A stretch of DNA of 64,000 nt from Diadema setosum (taxonomy: Eukaryota > Echinodermata > Echinoidea > Diadematoida > Diadematidae), in NCBI GenBank assembly GCA_033980235.1, contig CM067072.1:15813047-15877046 (forward strand). The letters are read 5' to 3'. Shown in pieces: positions 25,901-40,100 of the stretch (position 1 is its first letter; each line of letters opens with the position of its first letter). Under the pieces are notes generated by a model. It was not told the DNA's origin and searched no databases. It saw only the letters and a list, made by a program, of their open reading frames with translations. The position numbers and the translations under genes are program-made.

Positions 25901-28900
25901 TATATGTGCGCGCGCGTACGCGTCCGTCCGATTTTTTCAATTTTTCAAAAAATGCTCCAAATGGTCTGAAACGTGTGCAAAAAATTTTGAGCTCGATTTG
26001 AGCATACAAATATTTCAACGCGCGCGTACGCGCACGTTTTAAGAGAAAATATGAATTTTTATTATATGAGTAGAATGCACTTGACTTGAAATATATGTGA
26101 CGTAAATTTCATTGAAAATTTTTATTCCATTAAAGAGATATGATTGAGAATGTGTTTTCATATAATGACGTCATAGTGACGTCATGGTCGACTAATCACT
26201 ATGATTTTATTTGAAGGATCGTCTTTGGGACATGATACATGTATTGTATAATTTTGATATTGATAGGAAGAGGACTTTCCGAGATTAGCGATACACAACT
26301 TTTGAGGAGAAAGATCTTTTTTTGTGACAACGGGAAGTTTAACACTAGACTTGGAATTTGTCAAGACTGACAAATTAGGTGATCCGATTTTTTTTTAATC
26401 AATGATTCGAGTCCTGATCGCAATGCCAATAGGCATGACCATATAGGTTTCATCTGTGTTTAGAGACATTGGACGTGTGATATTTGGATTCTCATTTAGA
26501 AAAGAGAGTCAGGTCTGCTATCTTTGTTACCAAATTCGGTATACACTATAACGAAGATACAGAATGAAGTATATTTGACCATTGACCCCAATTTGCACAG
26601 CCAAGATGGCATCTGAGCAAAAAGTGGTTATTTTGTGAAATGATTCTTGTAACATGGCCTTTGCGTGTGCAAAATATGGGAAAGATAGGACATGTATTCA
26701 CCAAGATACAGGTTAAAACATTTATGACCTTTGACCCTAATTTACATACCCAAGATGGTGTCTGATCAAGTAGTTGTTATTTTATGAAATAATGTACGTG
26801 ACATAAACTAAACATGTGCAAAATATGGGGATGATAGGGGCTGTTTTTCTTGAGTTATTGCAAAGAAAGTTGCAGAGAGAAAGAAATATCTCAATACATC
26901 GAAGATATGTTTGATGTCAACCAAGTTTTTTGACGTGATCTCGGCGTCGTATGAAAAAATGGAGAATCACTGATGATAGCCCAAAGTCTCAGCTACAACA
27001 TATTAAAATCTGGGAGAAATTTACAGAAGAGTAAGTGAGCTAGTGTTCGATAAAGACCGTCATGTCAATTTTCATTTCCAGAAAAATTCCCTCCCATAGA
27101 GATAACACGTAAACTGGTTAAATTTGACAAGGTTACATTATATCTATTTTCACGAGGTGAAGACATCATCCGATTAAAACTTTGATTGAAGAAAACTTAA
27201 AGAGTATTACATTGGCTACAACATACTAAAATCTGGAAGAAATTCACCGAAGGGTAATTGAGCTAGTCGTCGATAAAGACAATCATGTCAATTTTCACAT
27301 CTAGAAAAATTCCCTCCCATAGAGATAACACGTCATAATGAAGATAAAGAAAGAAGTACATATGACCTTTGACTCTACTTTGCACAGACAAGATGGCGTC
27401 TGAGCAAAAAGTGGTTATTTTGTGAAATGATTCTTGTAACATGGTCTTTACGTATGCAAAATATGGGAAAGATAAGACATGTATTCACCAAGATACAGGA
27501 TGAAACATTTTTGACCTTTGACCCTAATTTACATACCCAAGAAGGTGCCCGATCAAGTAGTTGTTATTTTATGAAATAATGTACGTGACATAAACTAAAC
27601 ATGTGCAAAATATTGGGCTGATAGAGCTTGTTTTTCTTGAGTTATTGCAAAGAAAGTTGCAGAAAGAAAGGAATATGAAAATACATGGAAGATAAGCTTT
27701 AATTTCAACCAAGTTTTTGGGCATGATGCCGACTCCGTATGAAAAAACGAAGGGCACACTTACGACAGCCCAAAGTCTCAGCTACAACATACTAAAATAT
27801 GGGAGAAATTCACTGAAGCATAAGTGAGCTAGTGCTCGATAAAGATAGTCATGTCAGTTTTCATTTCCAGAAAAACTGCACTCCCATAGAGATAACACGT
27901 AAACTGGTCAAATTTAACAATGTTACTTTTAATCCCTTTTTACGAGGTGATGCCGTCATCCAATTAAATTGTTGTTATTATATATCTGAAAGACCATTTA
28001 ATAAGCTACAACATATTGAAATTTGGACGAAAATCAACTAAAGAATAAGTGAGATATGCTTGAATGAAATTGAAATTTGATGACGTCATTTTGAAAATTT
28101 ACTTTTTTTACTTTATTAAGAAATTTGATACCTTTTAATCATTTTTTCAGCATCGCCAACCCATGAAATGACATGTACAACTCATCAGCTTTCAGAATAT
28201 GTAAAGAAAATGGGGGGTCACCGTCCATCCTGACGAGTAAAATCGGATTTAAAATTGGCAGTTTTTTGGCATTGTTGCACTGTATATCGCCATTGACGCG
28301 CGCGCGGAATTTCAACTTTGACGGACCCGTATGACGTCATTTTGAGTGGGATTGACTTGAAACTTGGTAGAAATATTACTTGACATTTCAGGCATCCGAT
28401 AAATGTAAAAAAACAGGAAATTTCTATTGCATATGAGCTGTGCGTGCGTATATGTGCGCGCGCGTACGCGTCCGTCCAATTTTTTCAATTTTTCAAAAAA
28501 TGCTCCAAATGATCTGAAACGTGTGCAAAAAAATTTTGAGCTCCATTGGAGCATACAAATATTTCAACGCGCGCGTACGCGCACGTTTTCAGAGTATAGA
28601 TGAATTTTGAAAACATGAGTAGAATTAACTTGATTTGAACTATATGTGACCTAAATTTCATTGAAAAATTCCATTCCATTAATGAGATATGAATGAGAAT
28701 GTGTTTTCATATAATGACGTCATAGTGACGTCACGATCGACTGATCACAATGATTTTACTTGATGGGTCGTCTTTGGGACACGATACATATATGGTATGA
28801 TTTTGACATTGATAGGAAGAGGACTTTCTGAGCTAACCGATACACAAATTTTGTCCAGAAATAAAGAAGAAGAAAGAATCAGTACAGATACAGAAGGTGA

Positions 28901-31568
28901 TCCGAGAGGATACTCGGATCACCTAATAAAATGGCATTCAGGACCTTATCTGCATGCATGGATAGCTACACACATGCCATTTTGTTTAAAATAAACATTC
29001 TTTTTATTTCTTTGTGTGTGTGTGTTTTTTTTTTTTTTTTTTTTTTGAGGGGGGCAGTTGGGATGGTTTCCAAGAGCTTTTGATCTGCATTTATGGTGTT
29101 GCACATTAATATAGGGGCATCACTTCATATATCCAATGCGTTTTCTGAGAAATAACCCAATCATTTCTGCAAAATCAGCCCTCGAATGTCATCTACTGAC
29201 CAAGTTAAAGTGGAAAAAGCAACAACATCAACAGAATGATAAACGATGTACAGCTGTCGCATCCATTAAGTCTCTGTTGGTTTGGTGTGGATGTTGCCTT
29301 TACCTTTGTCTTCAGTAGTTCCTGCTGTTTGTTGTTGGCCTCAGCTATGCATGCTTGGTATGTAGACTTGGCTTCTTGTGCCTGGTGGGACAGGATGGGT
29401 CGGAGTAGAAGATCGTAAAAGCTTTCTCGGTAAACATTTATCAGCATCATTTGCAGACTTAGATACTGTTTACCTCTCCAATACTTAGAAGATTCCCACA
29501 TGAAAGACTTGGTGGGCATTGTACAGACCAATTTGGTATCTATATGTATGAAGAATATTCTTTAAAAACAAAACAAAGCATGCTTGTTGCTTCAGTTTGA
29601 AAAGTGTGTCGCTGGTACTCCACTGTTTAGAGCAGAAAAGGCCTAGCTATAGCCAACCAACAGAAAAAACAACAATGAAATGGAACAAAAATCTAGAGGC
29701 TCTAAAGCTCATTGGATTCAAAACAAAACAGAAGCAGATATTAAAGAAAATGAATTTTCTCATTGTTTGCACAGCTCCAGGCTCACATCCCATATGGGAG
29801 GAGACCGCTCCCTAGAGGACAAAACAACCCCCTCCCCCCTGCAGTAATCATGTGCACTGCTACCTTGGCCAGTTTTCTATAAGTGGGCTTCTCAATGCAC
29901 AATCAATTAATGTTTGATGAGGGTTGACACCTCTACTGTCACTGGCAGATCATTAAATTACGCCCATAGGGACATTTCCAGCTCAAGATCAATAGCTGTA
30001 TGATCTTGCAGAAAACAGCACTGCCAATCTCACAGCATACAAAGCTTTGCAATGATACATCCTAACCTTGAAATCCATACCCTAAAAAAGGAACAACAAA
30101 GTCTTGCTGCTAAAAAAAAAAAAGAGAAGAAGAAAGACACAGCCACGATTGAGTTTTTCCTCCCATAAAGTCGTGTTCTTTTTGTTCTCCCACGTAACCC
30201 TTGTTAGCTTTAATTCATCGATGGCGTCTGCCCCACCCATTCATGAATCTTGTTTCTCCGCCTACAAAGTTTGAAATCAATATGTGATGGTACCTACACT
30301 CTTGAACACATTGATTTTATATCTTTTGCAAGGCCAGCAGATAAAGTTTTTTTTTGTGTGTGTATGTGTGATTTTTCTATTTCCACTCAGTTTCTTGAAC
30401 TGATGGTGTCGAACATTCACTGAAACATATGGTCATCCACTCCATTAGGTATAATGCAGGGCTCGACACTAACTTTATTTTTCGGTGGCCCGATGGGGCC
30501 ACCGAAATCATCAATTTCACATTTTTGGTGGCCCGAGAGAAAAATTTGGTGGCCCGAAAAAAAAAACCCATTGATAAAAGTCTTTTTTTTTTTTAATAAG
30601 TCGCACACTCACTGCATGCATTTTCCGGCGCAAAATGTTACGAATTTATTGACACACTTTTCCAAAGATTTTGGTGGCCCGAGGTGGGCCACCAAATTTG
30701 CCCTTTTCTGAAATTTGGTGGCCCGACTTTCATTTTTGGTGGTCCCGGGCCACCGGGCCACCGTTAGTGTCGAGCCCTGTATAATGTATAACACTGCAAT
30801 CTCAAGTATATCCATCATTCAAATATTTTCTATCCAGTATGAGTAATGCATTTGACACCTACAGAAAAATATTACAAACATATGAAAAATACTCTAAGGC
30901 ATCTACCAAAGCAAAGCGGAGAAACAAGAGAAAAGGACATGAACTACAATTGTAAACAGCCCAAGAGGGGATGTATGGTATGGTACATATTGAATCTATG
31001 ACTAATGTGACTTTGTGGCTAAAGAATTTGACTACCTTGATTTTCATACAGGTCAAAGTAATGACTAGCTTGCCATAGGTCAGGATCTTCTACAATAATG
31101 TGGCAAGACCAGATTAAGTTGTCACTATGGGAGTATACTGTATCTCATTAAAGTCACAATCTTTACCAAACTGTTTGTATGCACCTAGAATGAAACATTG
31201 ATGCCCAATGTCAAAACAACAGCTCAATGCACAGAACACTTCAAATGGGGATGCACATCGAAAGTGTCTGGGACACTTCTTTTATGTTTGTTTCATTTTC
31301 CATCAAAGATGGCTGGATAGCCACTATGCAGCTGCACTAGCTGGTCTTCCATGGAGTCCAGTTTGATGTGATCCATGAGGTAGGACCATTCCACCACGTT
31401 ATGCACCCTGCTCTTTGTGATGAATGAATGAAGCGGGATCTTTCACGTGCATGAATTGTGACTCTCTCACACATGGAACTCCATTTTATGTCCTATACAA
31501 GGGACAGAAGGGACAGACTTTAAAGGGATGGTACAGTTTTGGTTCAGATGGGGCTGCAGGTTTCTAAC

Positions 31569-31605
<37 letters not shown>

Positions 31606-33669
31606 TGAGATAATGAGAAACCTCTTATGAAATATGAAGGAACATGTAATTCTTAGAGGAACTGAAGTTCATTTGATGAAAATTGGTCTTGAAATGGCTG
31701 AGATATCCAAACAAACTGATCCTAATAAAATTTGACAGGCCAAGAATTTTTATTAGGATAGCTTTGTTTTACCTTGTTTTCGGATATCTCAGTCATTTCA
31801 AGACTGGTTTTTATCAAATAAACTTTCAATTCTCCATAATAGAATTGTATGCTCTTTAACATTTCATAGAGTGGTTTCTAAATATCTCACAAAACATTCA
31901 AAGCTGAATCCCCACCTCAACCAGTACTATACCATTCCTTTAATATCTTCCTTCTTTTGTATACAAGTCGGTACATGAAAAGTTCTTGCCTTTGCAAGAG
32001 CCTCGTCCGCTGCTTTCTTCCTCTTGTCCAGCTTGTTTTGGTGCGTGCCTCCGCTGGCGTTTGTGCGGTCGTTCTCCATCTTGGTCGTCGCCTCCTTGGC
32101 TCGCTCATACTCATGGAAACGGGTGTAGAACAGCTGGCGGAACTTCTCCAGGTTGGCCCGGCAGTCGTTCTGCGAAAGGAGAACGTGGGACATCGTGATG
32201 AGCAGACGACGTCTTTATCTTATTCTATTCAAATTAACATCAGGCATACTGATGTGATTCTAACAAACTATTTGCATGATCACTCCCTATTGGGATTTTT
32301 CCAAAACCTTTTCTTCTCTGTCTCATTCTAAGAGTGGTGTCACACTGTCCAGAAATTGACACCAGATGGCCATACAAATATGGAATTTTCAATTTTGCAC
32401 AAAGCTGGCTCCAAACATGGTTAAAAGCCATTCAACAGCCGAAGCAAATATGATGCCTACTGAAGATTACACAATAAGACCCCGACCCTCACTAGAATGC
32501 TACACCAAGATGAGAATCTGTGCAAGATCTTCAGGATAACTTTTGGCTTGGCAAAGATTTTGCCGCCGCTCACAAAGTTGCTGTCGAAGCCTGCGAAACT
32601 CCATCGGCGGTCATATGGTGGCTTAAGATGCCCTCATAAATGACACAAAGTGACAAAAATACGATCAGAGTCAAATTCAAACACTTCCTTTATCATGTGT
32701 CACTCTTTTCTCATTTTCGGGACAACGTGACGCCTGCATGACAAAATTTATACTTCTCTCTGTCTCCCTCTAATTTCCCTTTCCTAATCAACTACCATCT
32801 TCTTTTCACCCTATCTTCCATTTCTGCTCTCACTCCTTTCCTTCTATCTCATCATCTTGAACCTGGTCCCATACCATTTCCAAACAGTCAGCATCAGATA
32901 ACTGACCCTGATCATTATGAATAAAGTGTAAAACTACATGTACAAACTGAACAACATGTTGGTGATATAAAGAACCATTCTTTTCTCTACAAAGAGAAAA
33001 AAGTATTGCTTTTACAATCCTCAAAAAGAAAACTATACTAACTCTAATTCCACTCATTTCTGTACCTTTCCTGGACCAACATTTCTCCATAATCAGAGGG
33101 TGGAGCCGATCCACCCATGCTTGCCAAAAGCTATCAATCATGTATCAATTGAGACTGCTCCTTTCCTGGCAGAGGTAAGACTCTAGTGTGATATTAAAGA
33201 GAGGGCTCCCCCCCCCCCTTTTCTTTTCTTGGTCTGGGATGACTGTTTTCTTTATGCCCCTTTGTTAGACCAGATGGTGGACCGTATCACTTACCATCTC
33301 CTTCTTGATTGTGTTCCACTGCATCCGTATTGATTTCCTTTTCTTGTCGTGTTCTGCCCTCCTCGCGTCTAATTGCTATTCATAGAAGAAGAAAAAGGGG
33401 GAATGATGCCCTTGAGATGTGAGCAATCAATATTTTATACACATTATGTGGTCTTCATTTACTGTCAGCCTCTCTTCTTCTTTTTTTCTCTCTGAATTTC
33501 ATCTATCTTGGCTCCTTTGATCTGCAGCCGGCTAGGAATTTTTATTAACACCTATGTAGCAATGACTCTTTGATTAGAACCCGTTGATATGTGCATGCAT
33601 GCTGGATTCACCTTTTGCACAGACTATATTGAATGCCATTCCATCATGTTGGGTCTATCTTTTTTCTCT

Positions 33670-33707
<38 letters not shown>

Positions 33708-34039
33708 TGCCCTGTCCTTCTGTGGCCCTAATTTCTGTATTGATGCTTCATACAAACTTTGCCAGCTCACTGCATTATATCCATGGTGAAATATATTATA
33801 CAATATGTGTTTCAGGACATTTTCAACTTTCATCCATCAGCATCTACATGTATTGCAGGAGTCATCATAACATTTTGGTACCATTTCTGTTGAATGCAAG
33901 ACCACATCACAATGATCACGCAGACAGAGCAATAAACACAGGTTGCTTCATTAGTAATTACTTCACAGAAACCATCTTGAATGGATGGTGTTTGAGCTAA
34001 AAACACAACAACAGCAACAACAACAACAGCAACAGCAGC

Positions 34040-34100
<61 letters not shown>

Positions 34101-37100
34101 ACAAAACCACTCATGGTATTCCTGCTCTTTATGACTACAACTAACAAGAGACATTTTTTGGGTGCATTGACACTTACTTGTCTTTACTTTCATATATTCC
34201 ACCTATCCTGGTATATATCAGTGTCTTCTCATATTGCCTTGTTTTCTCTCTGCACAATGTTTTCCTAATACAGGAAATCCCAGTGCTTCATTACACCAAA
34301 GTGTAATCCAAGCAAACTCACCTCCACAAACTTGTGCCCCTGGATTTGAGTGTAGGTAGCATCACAGTTGTTTGCGTACTCAATGTCCTGGGAATAAAGA
34401 GAAGACATGAAGCATATGCTCAGTGCTAAATTCCTGGAAGCACTGTTGATTCGTAATAACACAACATACTGTTTTTCAATACATAAAGTGGGGCACATGT
34501 ACAGTAGCTGTGTCTGACCAGGCCAACCTTTCTAGAACACAAGCGGCCCAAACAAGTTTTCAGTACATTTTAATGTGATTCAGGGTCTATATATCTTTTG
34601 AGATAATAGTTTCTGTAGTTAAATCTTGTCCACATATAGAATAGTAATGGAAATGTACATGCAGTATACAATGTGAATTGTTGAGCGAGTGGCAGATTCA
34701 TATATTATATTTAATATTATATCATGTATAACAGCCTAATCAAGGGAATATGGGAGACAGAAACTTTGTTTAGCCTTTAACTTGTTTTATATGTGATGGC
34801 AATTTATATTCGTATTGCCATCACAGACTGACAGAGGTCTTGTTCATAGTTGATACACTGAATAACTTTGAGAATTTGGCTGAAGACTTATCAAGTCAAA
34901 TTCTCACTAATAAGTCCTATTTTCAAGTGCTGCACATTATCAACGAAAAACAGGACTGAAAAAAGATGGCTGAACATATCATAAAAATGTCAATAATTGG
35001 GAAAAATTACCCATCTCTAGCAACAACTCTATTAATGTTTCATAGTCTGCTTTACCAGTGACAGCTTAGACATGATTATACTTCAATATAACTTTATTCC
35101 TTCAAACCAAATTTCTGCTCATATAATTAAAAAAAAAGTACCTGCATTTCTTACCCTTACCCAACATTAACTTTACTTGAAATGACAAATAATGCATCAT
35201 TCTACTCACGTGTTCCAATGACATCAAGTATGTTGACTGGAAGGGGAGGTATGTCTGCAGCAGAAAAAAACAACAATAACCATACATGAATCACAAAATT
35301 ACTGAATTATACACTGCTTGGTGAGTCAGACACTCATATCCAGTCCTGTTTCTATGTTTACAGCAATGAAATATGAGATATGATATTATTCATGGAGAGG
35401 TAAATGCAGGGGCATCTCAATATGGAAGCTCTCCCAATGTGCACCAACAAATGAAATCAATGAGAAAATGTTTAGAGATCAAATTAGATCCAGGGGTTGG
35501 CATGAGCCTTCCGTGATTGTGTTTCATAAATCACAATTGTAATAATTGCGTTTAAAACAGGAGCAAATAAATGTTGTATTAAGATACCTGTAACAAAAGG
35601 CACAGATTTAAGTGAATCCGAATGATCCTGAATTGATGCTATTATGACACAGCTTCTTTGGTTATGTACCACACTATAATCTCAGTATCATATATAATGA
35701 CATCTTCCATTGCTCTGTACAGCAATGGATATTGAAATAACAATCCTGAAATTATGCCAAGCATGCAATAATGTTTGAGTCTATTCCATAAATTGTAACA
35801 TTTCACAGGTTTGATCAGACTTTCTTGCCAGTGCCTACTCAATCAATCATCCTGAATTAGTTGAGCACCTATACTGTACATTGGAAACATCTTTTCAACA
35901 ACCAGTTTTCATTTTCATAATCAAATTTTTGTTTAAAAATATCAGAGCCCCTGTAAAACCATAAACTTCATGTGCTACTTTAACCCTTACTGTGCCAGGG
36001 GCTTTGTACAGTGTGTACCATGCTAAGGGGGATTACTGTAAAACACAATATATTCGTGGCATGAAATTTTCGCGAATTCGAGCCGACGGCCTTTCGTGGC
36101 ATGAATTTTTCGGGATTTGCCACTAGTGTTCAATGCATACACTGTAGACAAGAGTTTTCTTGTGCATTTTAATTTCGCGAATCTTGGCACTCGCGAAATT
36201 CCAGAAATTAAAGGGCTGGTACAGTATTGGTGGAGATGAGAATTGGGCTTTTAACTTTTTGCGAGATACCAAGAAAACACTTATGATATAGTGCAGAGCA
36301 TACCATTTTAAGAGGAATTCAAAGTTTATATGATGAAAATCGGGTTTGGAATTACTGAAGCATCCAAAAACAAAGTAAAACAAAGCGATTGTAATAAATT
36401 GTGGGTCCCATACTTTATTAGAATCGCTCTTTTTTGGATATCTCAGCCATTTCAAAACCAATTTTCATCAAATAAACGTTGAATTCCTCATAGAATTACA
36501 TGCTCTTTCATATTTCATAAGGGGTTTCTCATTATCTCACCAAAAAATGTTAGAAATCTGAAAGTAGGTCCCAACCAAAACTATACGATCCCTTTAAGCA
36601 AAGAGAGAGAGAGAGAAAAAAAAAAGGAGGGGGAGTCTTACACAGAGCTAGAAACATATGGCTCCAACAAAGATGGCACAGGGAATATAAACCCGGAAAC
36701 TGGGCTGATTTATGATAGTCCCCGCAAAGCATGCAATATTGAACCCCTATGAACCCAGGCAAGAAGTCAAATTGGAGACAAAAAGAATTTTCCATCAACA
36801 GGAAATACTATTCTCATTTCTAAAGAGACTGATAACACTGAAACATGGCATTTTTTTCCTCAATGCACAAATATTACACTACATATTTTTTCCCCAAAAG
36901 TTGCTGTATGTTGTGGATACCATTGTCATTGTTACTAAGCTACAGAATGGCATTCAATGAAATATTTGCAGCTTGACAATTAAAGCACTCCATTGCAGCC
37001 ATTCCTTTTGATTGAATACCTGTGAGGCCAAGGGGTGAATTTTGTTTTTTCTAACCGTCAAAACATCTACATGTTGTCTGCGAATGAGGAAAAGAACAAG

Positions 37101-40100
37101 GAGAATTCTTCACAGTAAATCCTGGTTTGAAGTTGAGAGGAAAATGAAAATTGTTGCACTATTCTCTTGGCTTTGCAAAGTTTCCAAAACAGTTCCTCTT
37201 TCACAAACATGCTATGGAGCAAGAGTGGTAGTTCAACATGCAATTATCCTATACATATCACACTGGGAAAATTTAAAGGTATTGCTTACCATCAGTGATT
37301 TGAAAAATGTTAGAGTTATCGCATTTGATGCATATGTGTAGGTCAGTTGTATAAAAAAAAAAAATCCTACCCTATAATTTTTTGTTCTTGCAATTTTGCA
37401 ATAAAGCCTAAAATATAGGGAGATATCACCATTTTTCTGACTAAACCATAACTGCACACAGTTTAATCTAGAATCAATTTTATTATAACTATTGTTCACA
37501 TTTTGTACATTTAACACTACTTAACACTGAATTATACTGATTCAATTTTTATACTGGTTGTTTCTATGCCTAACTTTTATGCCTAACATGTGAGAACTAT
37601 TTTGAAGCACTGGATCTGGGTTTTTTGTTTCATCTGCAAATGGTAAACAATGCTTTTAATAACACTACTCCAAACATACTTCAATACGTCTCCCAATCTA
37701 TCAAACTACATAGAGAGTAAAATATCTTTGTTGACAATGATGGTAAAGATATCAAAATAAAATCTGTCCAGAAAAATATTAAGACAGTTTTTTAGAAAAG
37801 TTAACATCTGAGTCAAAAACTTACACCTTCAAAATTATTCCTATTCACCGTGAATCCTATGAATGCCTGAAGCTGACAAATTGCTTTGCATACAAATTAC
37901 AGATATTAGTTGGCCATGAATACCCACTGAAAAGCCACCCTTTTAAATTTCCATGTACAACTTCCATCAATTCATATATAAACAAAATGATGACAGCCTA
38001 ATCAAGGGAATATGATAGACAGAAACTTTGTTTAGACATTAACCTGTTTGTCCACTGGGATTGGGCATTTTTATGTTTTGTACTTTAAAACAAGCAGATC
38101 TACATTACCATTTTCTTAATAATCATACCAGATTCAAGCAAAATATTGCAACTGACAGACTTAAATGGTGTGCTGGGACCTTAATCTCAGACATTTTGCA
38201 ATGCACAGTCAGGTGCATATCAACTTGAGAGCAGGAAAGGGGTATATAAAGCATCCACTTTAGCAGCAAGGCAATTGGCTAAAACTGAGGAACTGTGTGA
38301 TGCAGAATTGGTTTTTAGCTGTTTGTTTGCATTTTCTTTGAACAAGATGAAAAGTGCAGCAGTAAATCTTGTCTACCATGAATGCCAGGGTTGGGAGGTG
38401 ATGCTGAGTGATTCTGGCACCCAGGCTGATATTAACATTGACCTGGGTCACAAGAGGCTAGGCTGAGCCTATGTTGAGTGGGTCGGGGTCAATGTGTCTG
38501 GAATCCCAGTAATTCACATTGGGTAATGGGGTAATTGAGACAGAATGCTACATCACACAATTTCTCCCTCCCACCCTCTCTCTCTCTCTTTCCCCCAAGA
38601 ATAATTTCTACACTGGTTTTGTAAGTTCATGCACAACCCAGGAGTTTGGATAGTTGATAACACACACTCCTTCCTACCACAACACCATGCATCTTTAACA
38701 TTTACTTTATTTTAAATTTACTTTAAATTACATTTAAAGGGATCGTATAGTTTGGTTGAGACCTACTTTCAGGTTTCTAACATTTTTTTGGTGAGATAAT
38801 GAGAAACCTCTTATGAAATATGAAAGAGCATGTAATTCTATGAGGAATTCAACGTTTATTTGATGAAAATTGGTTTTGAAATGGCTGAGATATCCACAAA
38901 AGAGCGATTCTGATAAAACGTGGGACCCACACTTTATTACTATCACTTTGTTTTACTTTGTTTTTGGATGTTTCAGTAATTCTAAACCCGATTTTCATCA
39001 AATAAACTTTGAATTCCTCTTCAAATGGTATGCTCTGTACTATATCATAAGTGGTTTCTTGGTATCCCGCAAAAAAGTTAAAAGCCCAATTCTCATCTCC
39101 ACCAATACTGTACCACCCCTTTAAAATGTAACTACAAACTAGGCTTCTAGAATTTCGTCATACTTGTCTAAGTAGGCTTCTGTGACATACAATGTATCTC
39201 TCATACTTCATGAATCCTATGAGAAGACAACTCAACTTTCAATTTGATATCAAATTTCTTGGAAGCACTTCAAAACCTAGCGCATAAGGTGAATCTGCAA
39301 TGTACAGTATGTGCAGCTGTTTCCAACTACAGTACTTGACAAATATTTTACATGTATACCACAAAATTACCTTCTTGGAAAACCCCTCCCCAAGTGTTCA
39401 TGTGGATTTTTCACAAGATTCTCATCATCATTACATATCCATAATGTTTACCTCACATTTAGGCCTACATATAAAATGTATCCATTCACAGAAAAACAAA
39501 AATGATAATTCTCAGGTTCCACAGCTAGATCACAGCTCACAGATATACGGTGCCGACCGCGGGAAACGTCACACTTTTCCGAGATCTGGACGAGGCCACT
39601 GACGCGTATCCCCGCGGGTACCCGCGGGTATACGCGTTCAGTGGACGAGTCCATCCGCCCGCACGGATAATCCATCCTCGGGAATTTGCGTCTGGATTGA
39701 CGCGGGTTGGACGAGGGTGGACGAGGGTGGACGAGGGTATTCAAGGGCACATTACCGTTAAGCTTTATTTTGACCGCTCAATCAAAATACATTTCATGGA
39801 GTTCCGACTTTGCCCATTTTCATCAAATTCCGATTTCAGGGGCTTCTTTACGATTTAATCACACTCTGATGTCCACTGCCTTGATTGTTCGCTACTTTCT
39901 AAAGAAGTACACCTGCGGAAGTTGTGCACATGCGTTCATCACTCAAGTATCAATAATTATTAGAACATATCGACATCGGTTACGATCATCTCGCTATTCA
40001 CGACTTTTAACGACCTGCGCCACCAAAATTTCATTGCTGAAAATTCGGTGGCCCAATCGGGCTACAAAAAAAGTCGGATGTTTGCCTTTACTTTTGAAAA

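Larger units (their letters stand above)
24030..28927. mobile_element. Tandem Helitron/Helentron-like element with terminal hairpin
   Basis: Two head-to-tail copies begin at about 24030 and 26342, each with a small palindrome (AATTTGTC...GACAAATT) followed by ATTAGGTGATCCGATTTTTT. The inverted match TCGGATCACCTAAT ends the second copy at 28927, inside a perfect 12-bp-stem hairpin (895-906 pairing with 913-924 of the 28000 block). Each copy contains two diverged modules with AAGATGG, ATTTTGTGAAATGATTCTTG and TGACCTTTGACC. Short inverted termini, a 3' hairpin, internal tandem repeats and a CTAA-T end suggest a non-autonomous Helentron-type element. No Rep/helicase frame was found, so the class is inference. 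Confidence 0.55.

Noticed and set aside
25251..28041. Matching frames with VSFHFQKNCTPIE and TRKLVKFNNVTFNPFLR at 25251 and 27832
   Set aside because: They are the same part of the two tandem copies of the hairpin-ended element. They are short, end quickly, and resemble no Rep, helicase or transposase.
33830..34202. Poly-Val and poly-Cys frames
   Set aside because: Direct products of the CAA microsatellite.
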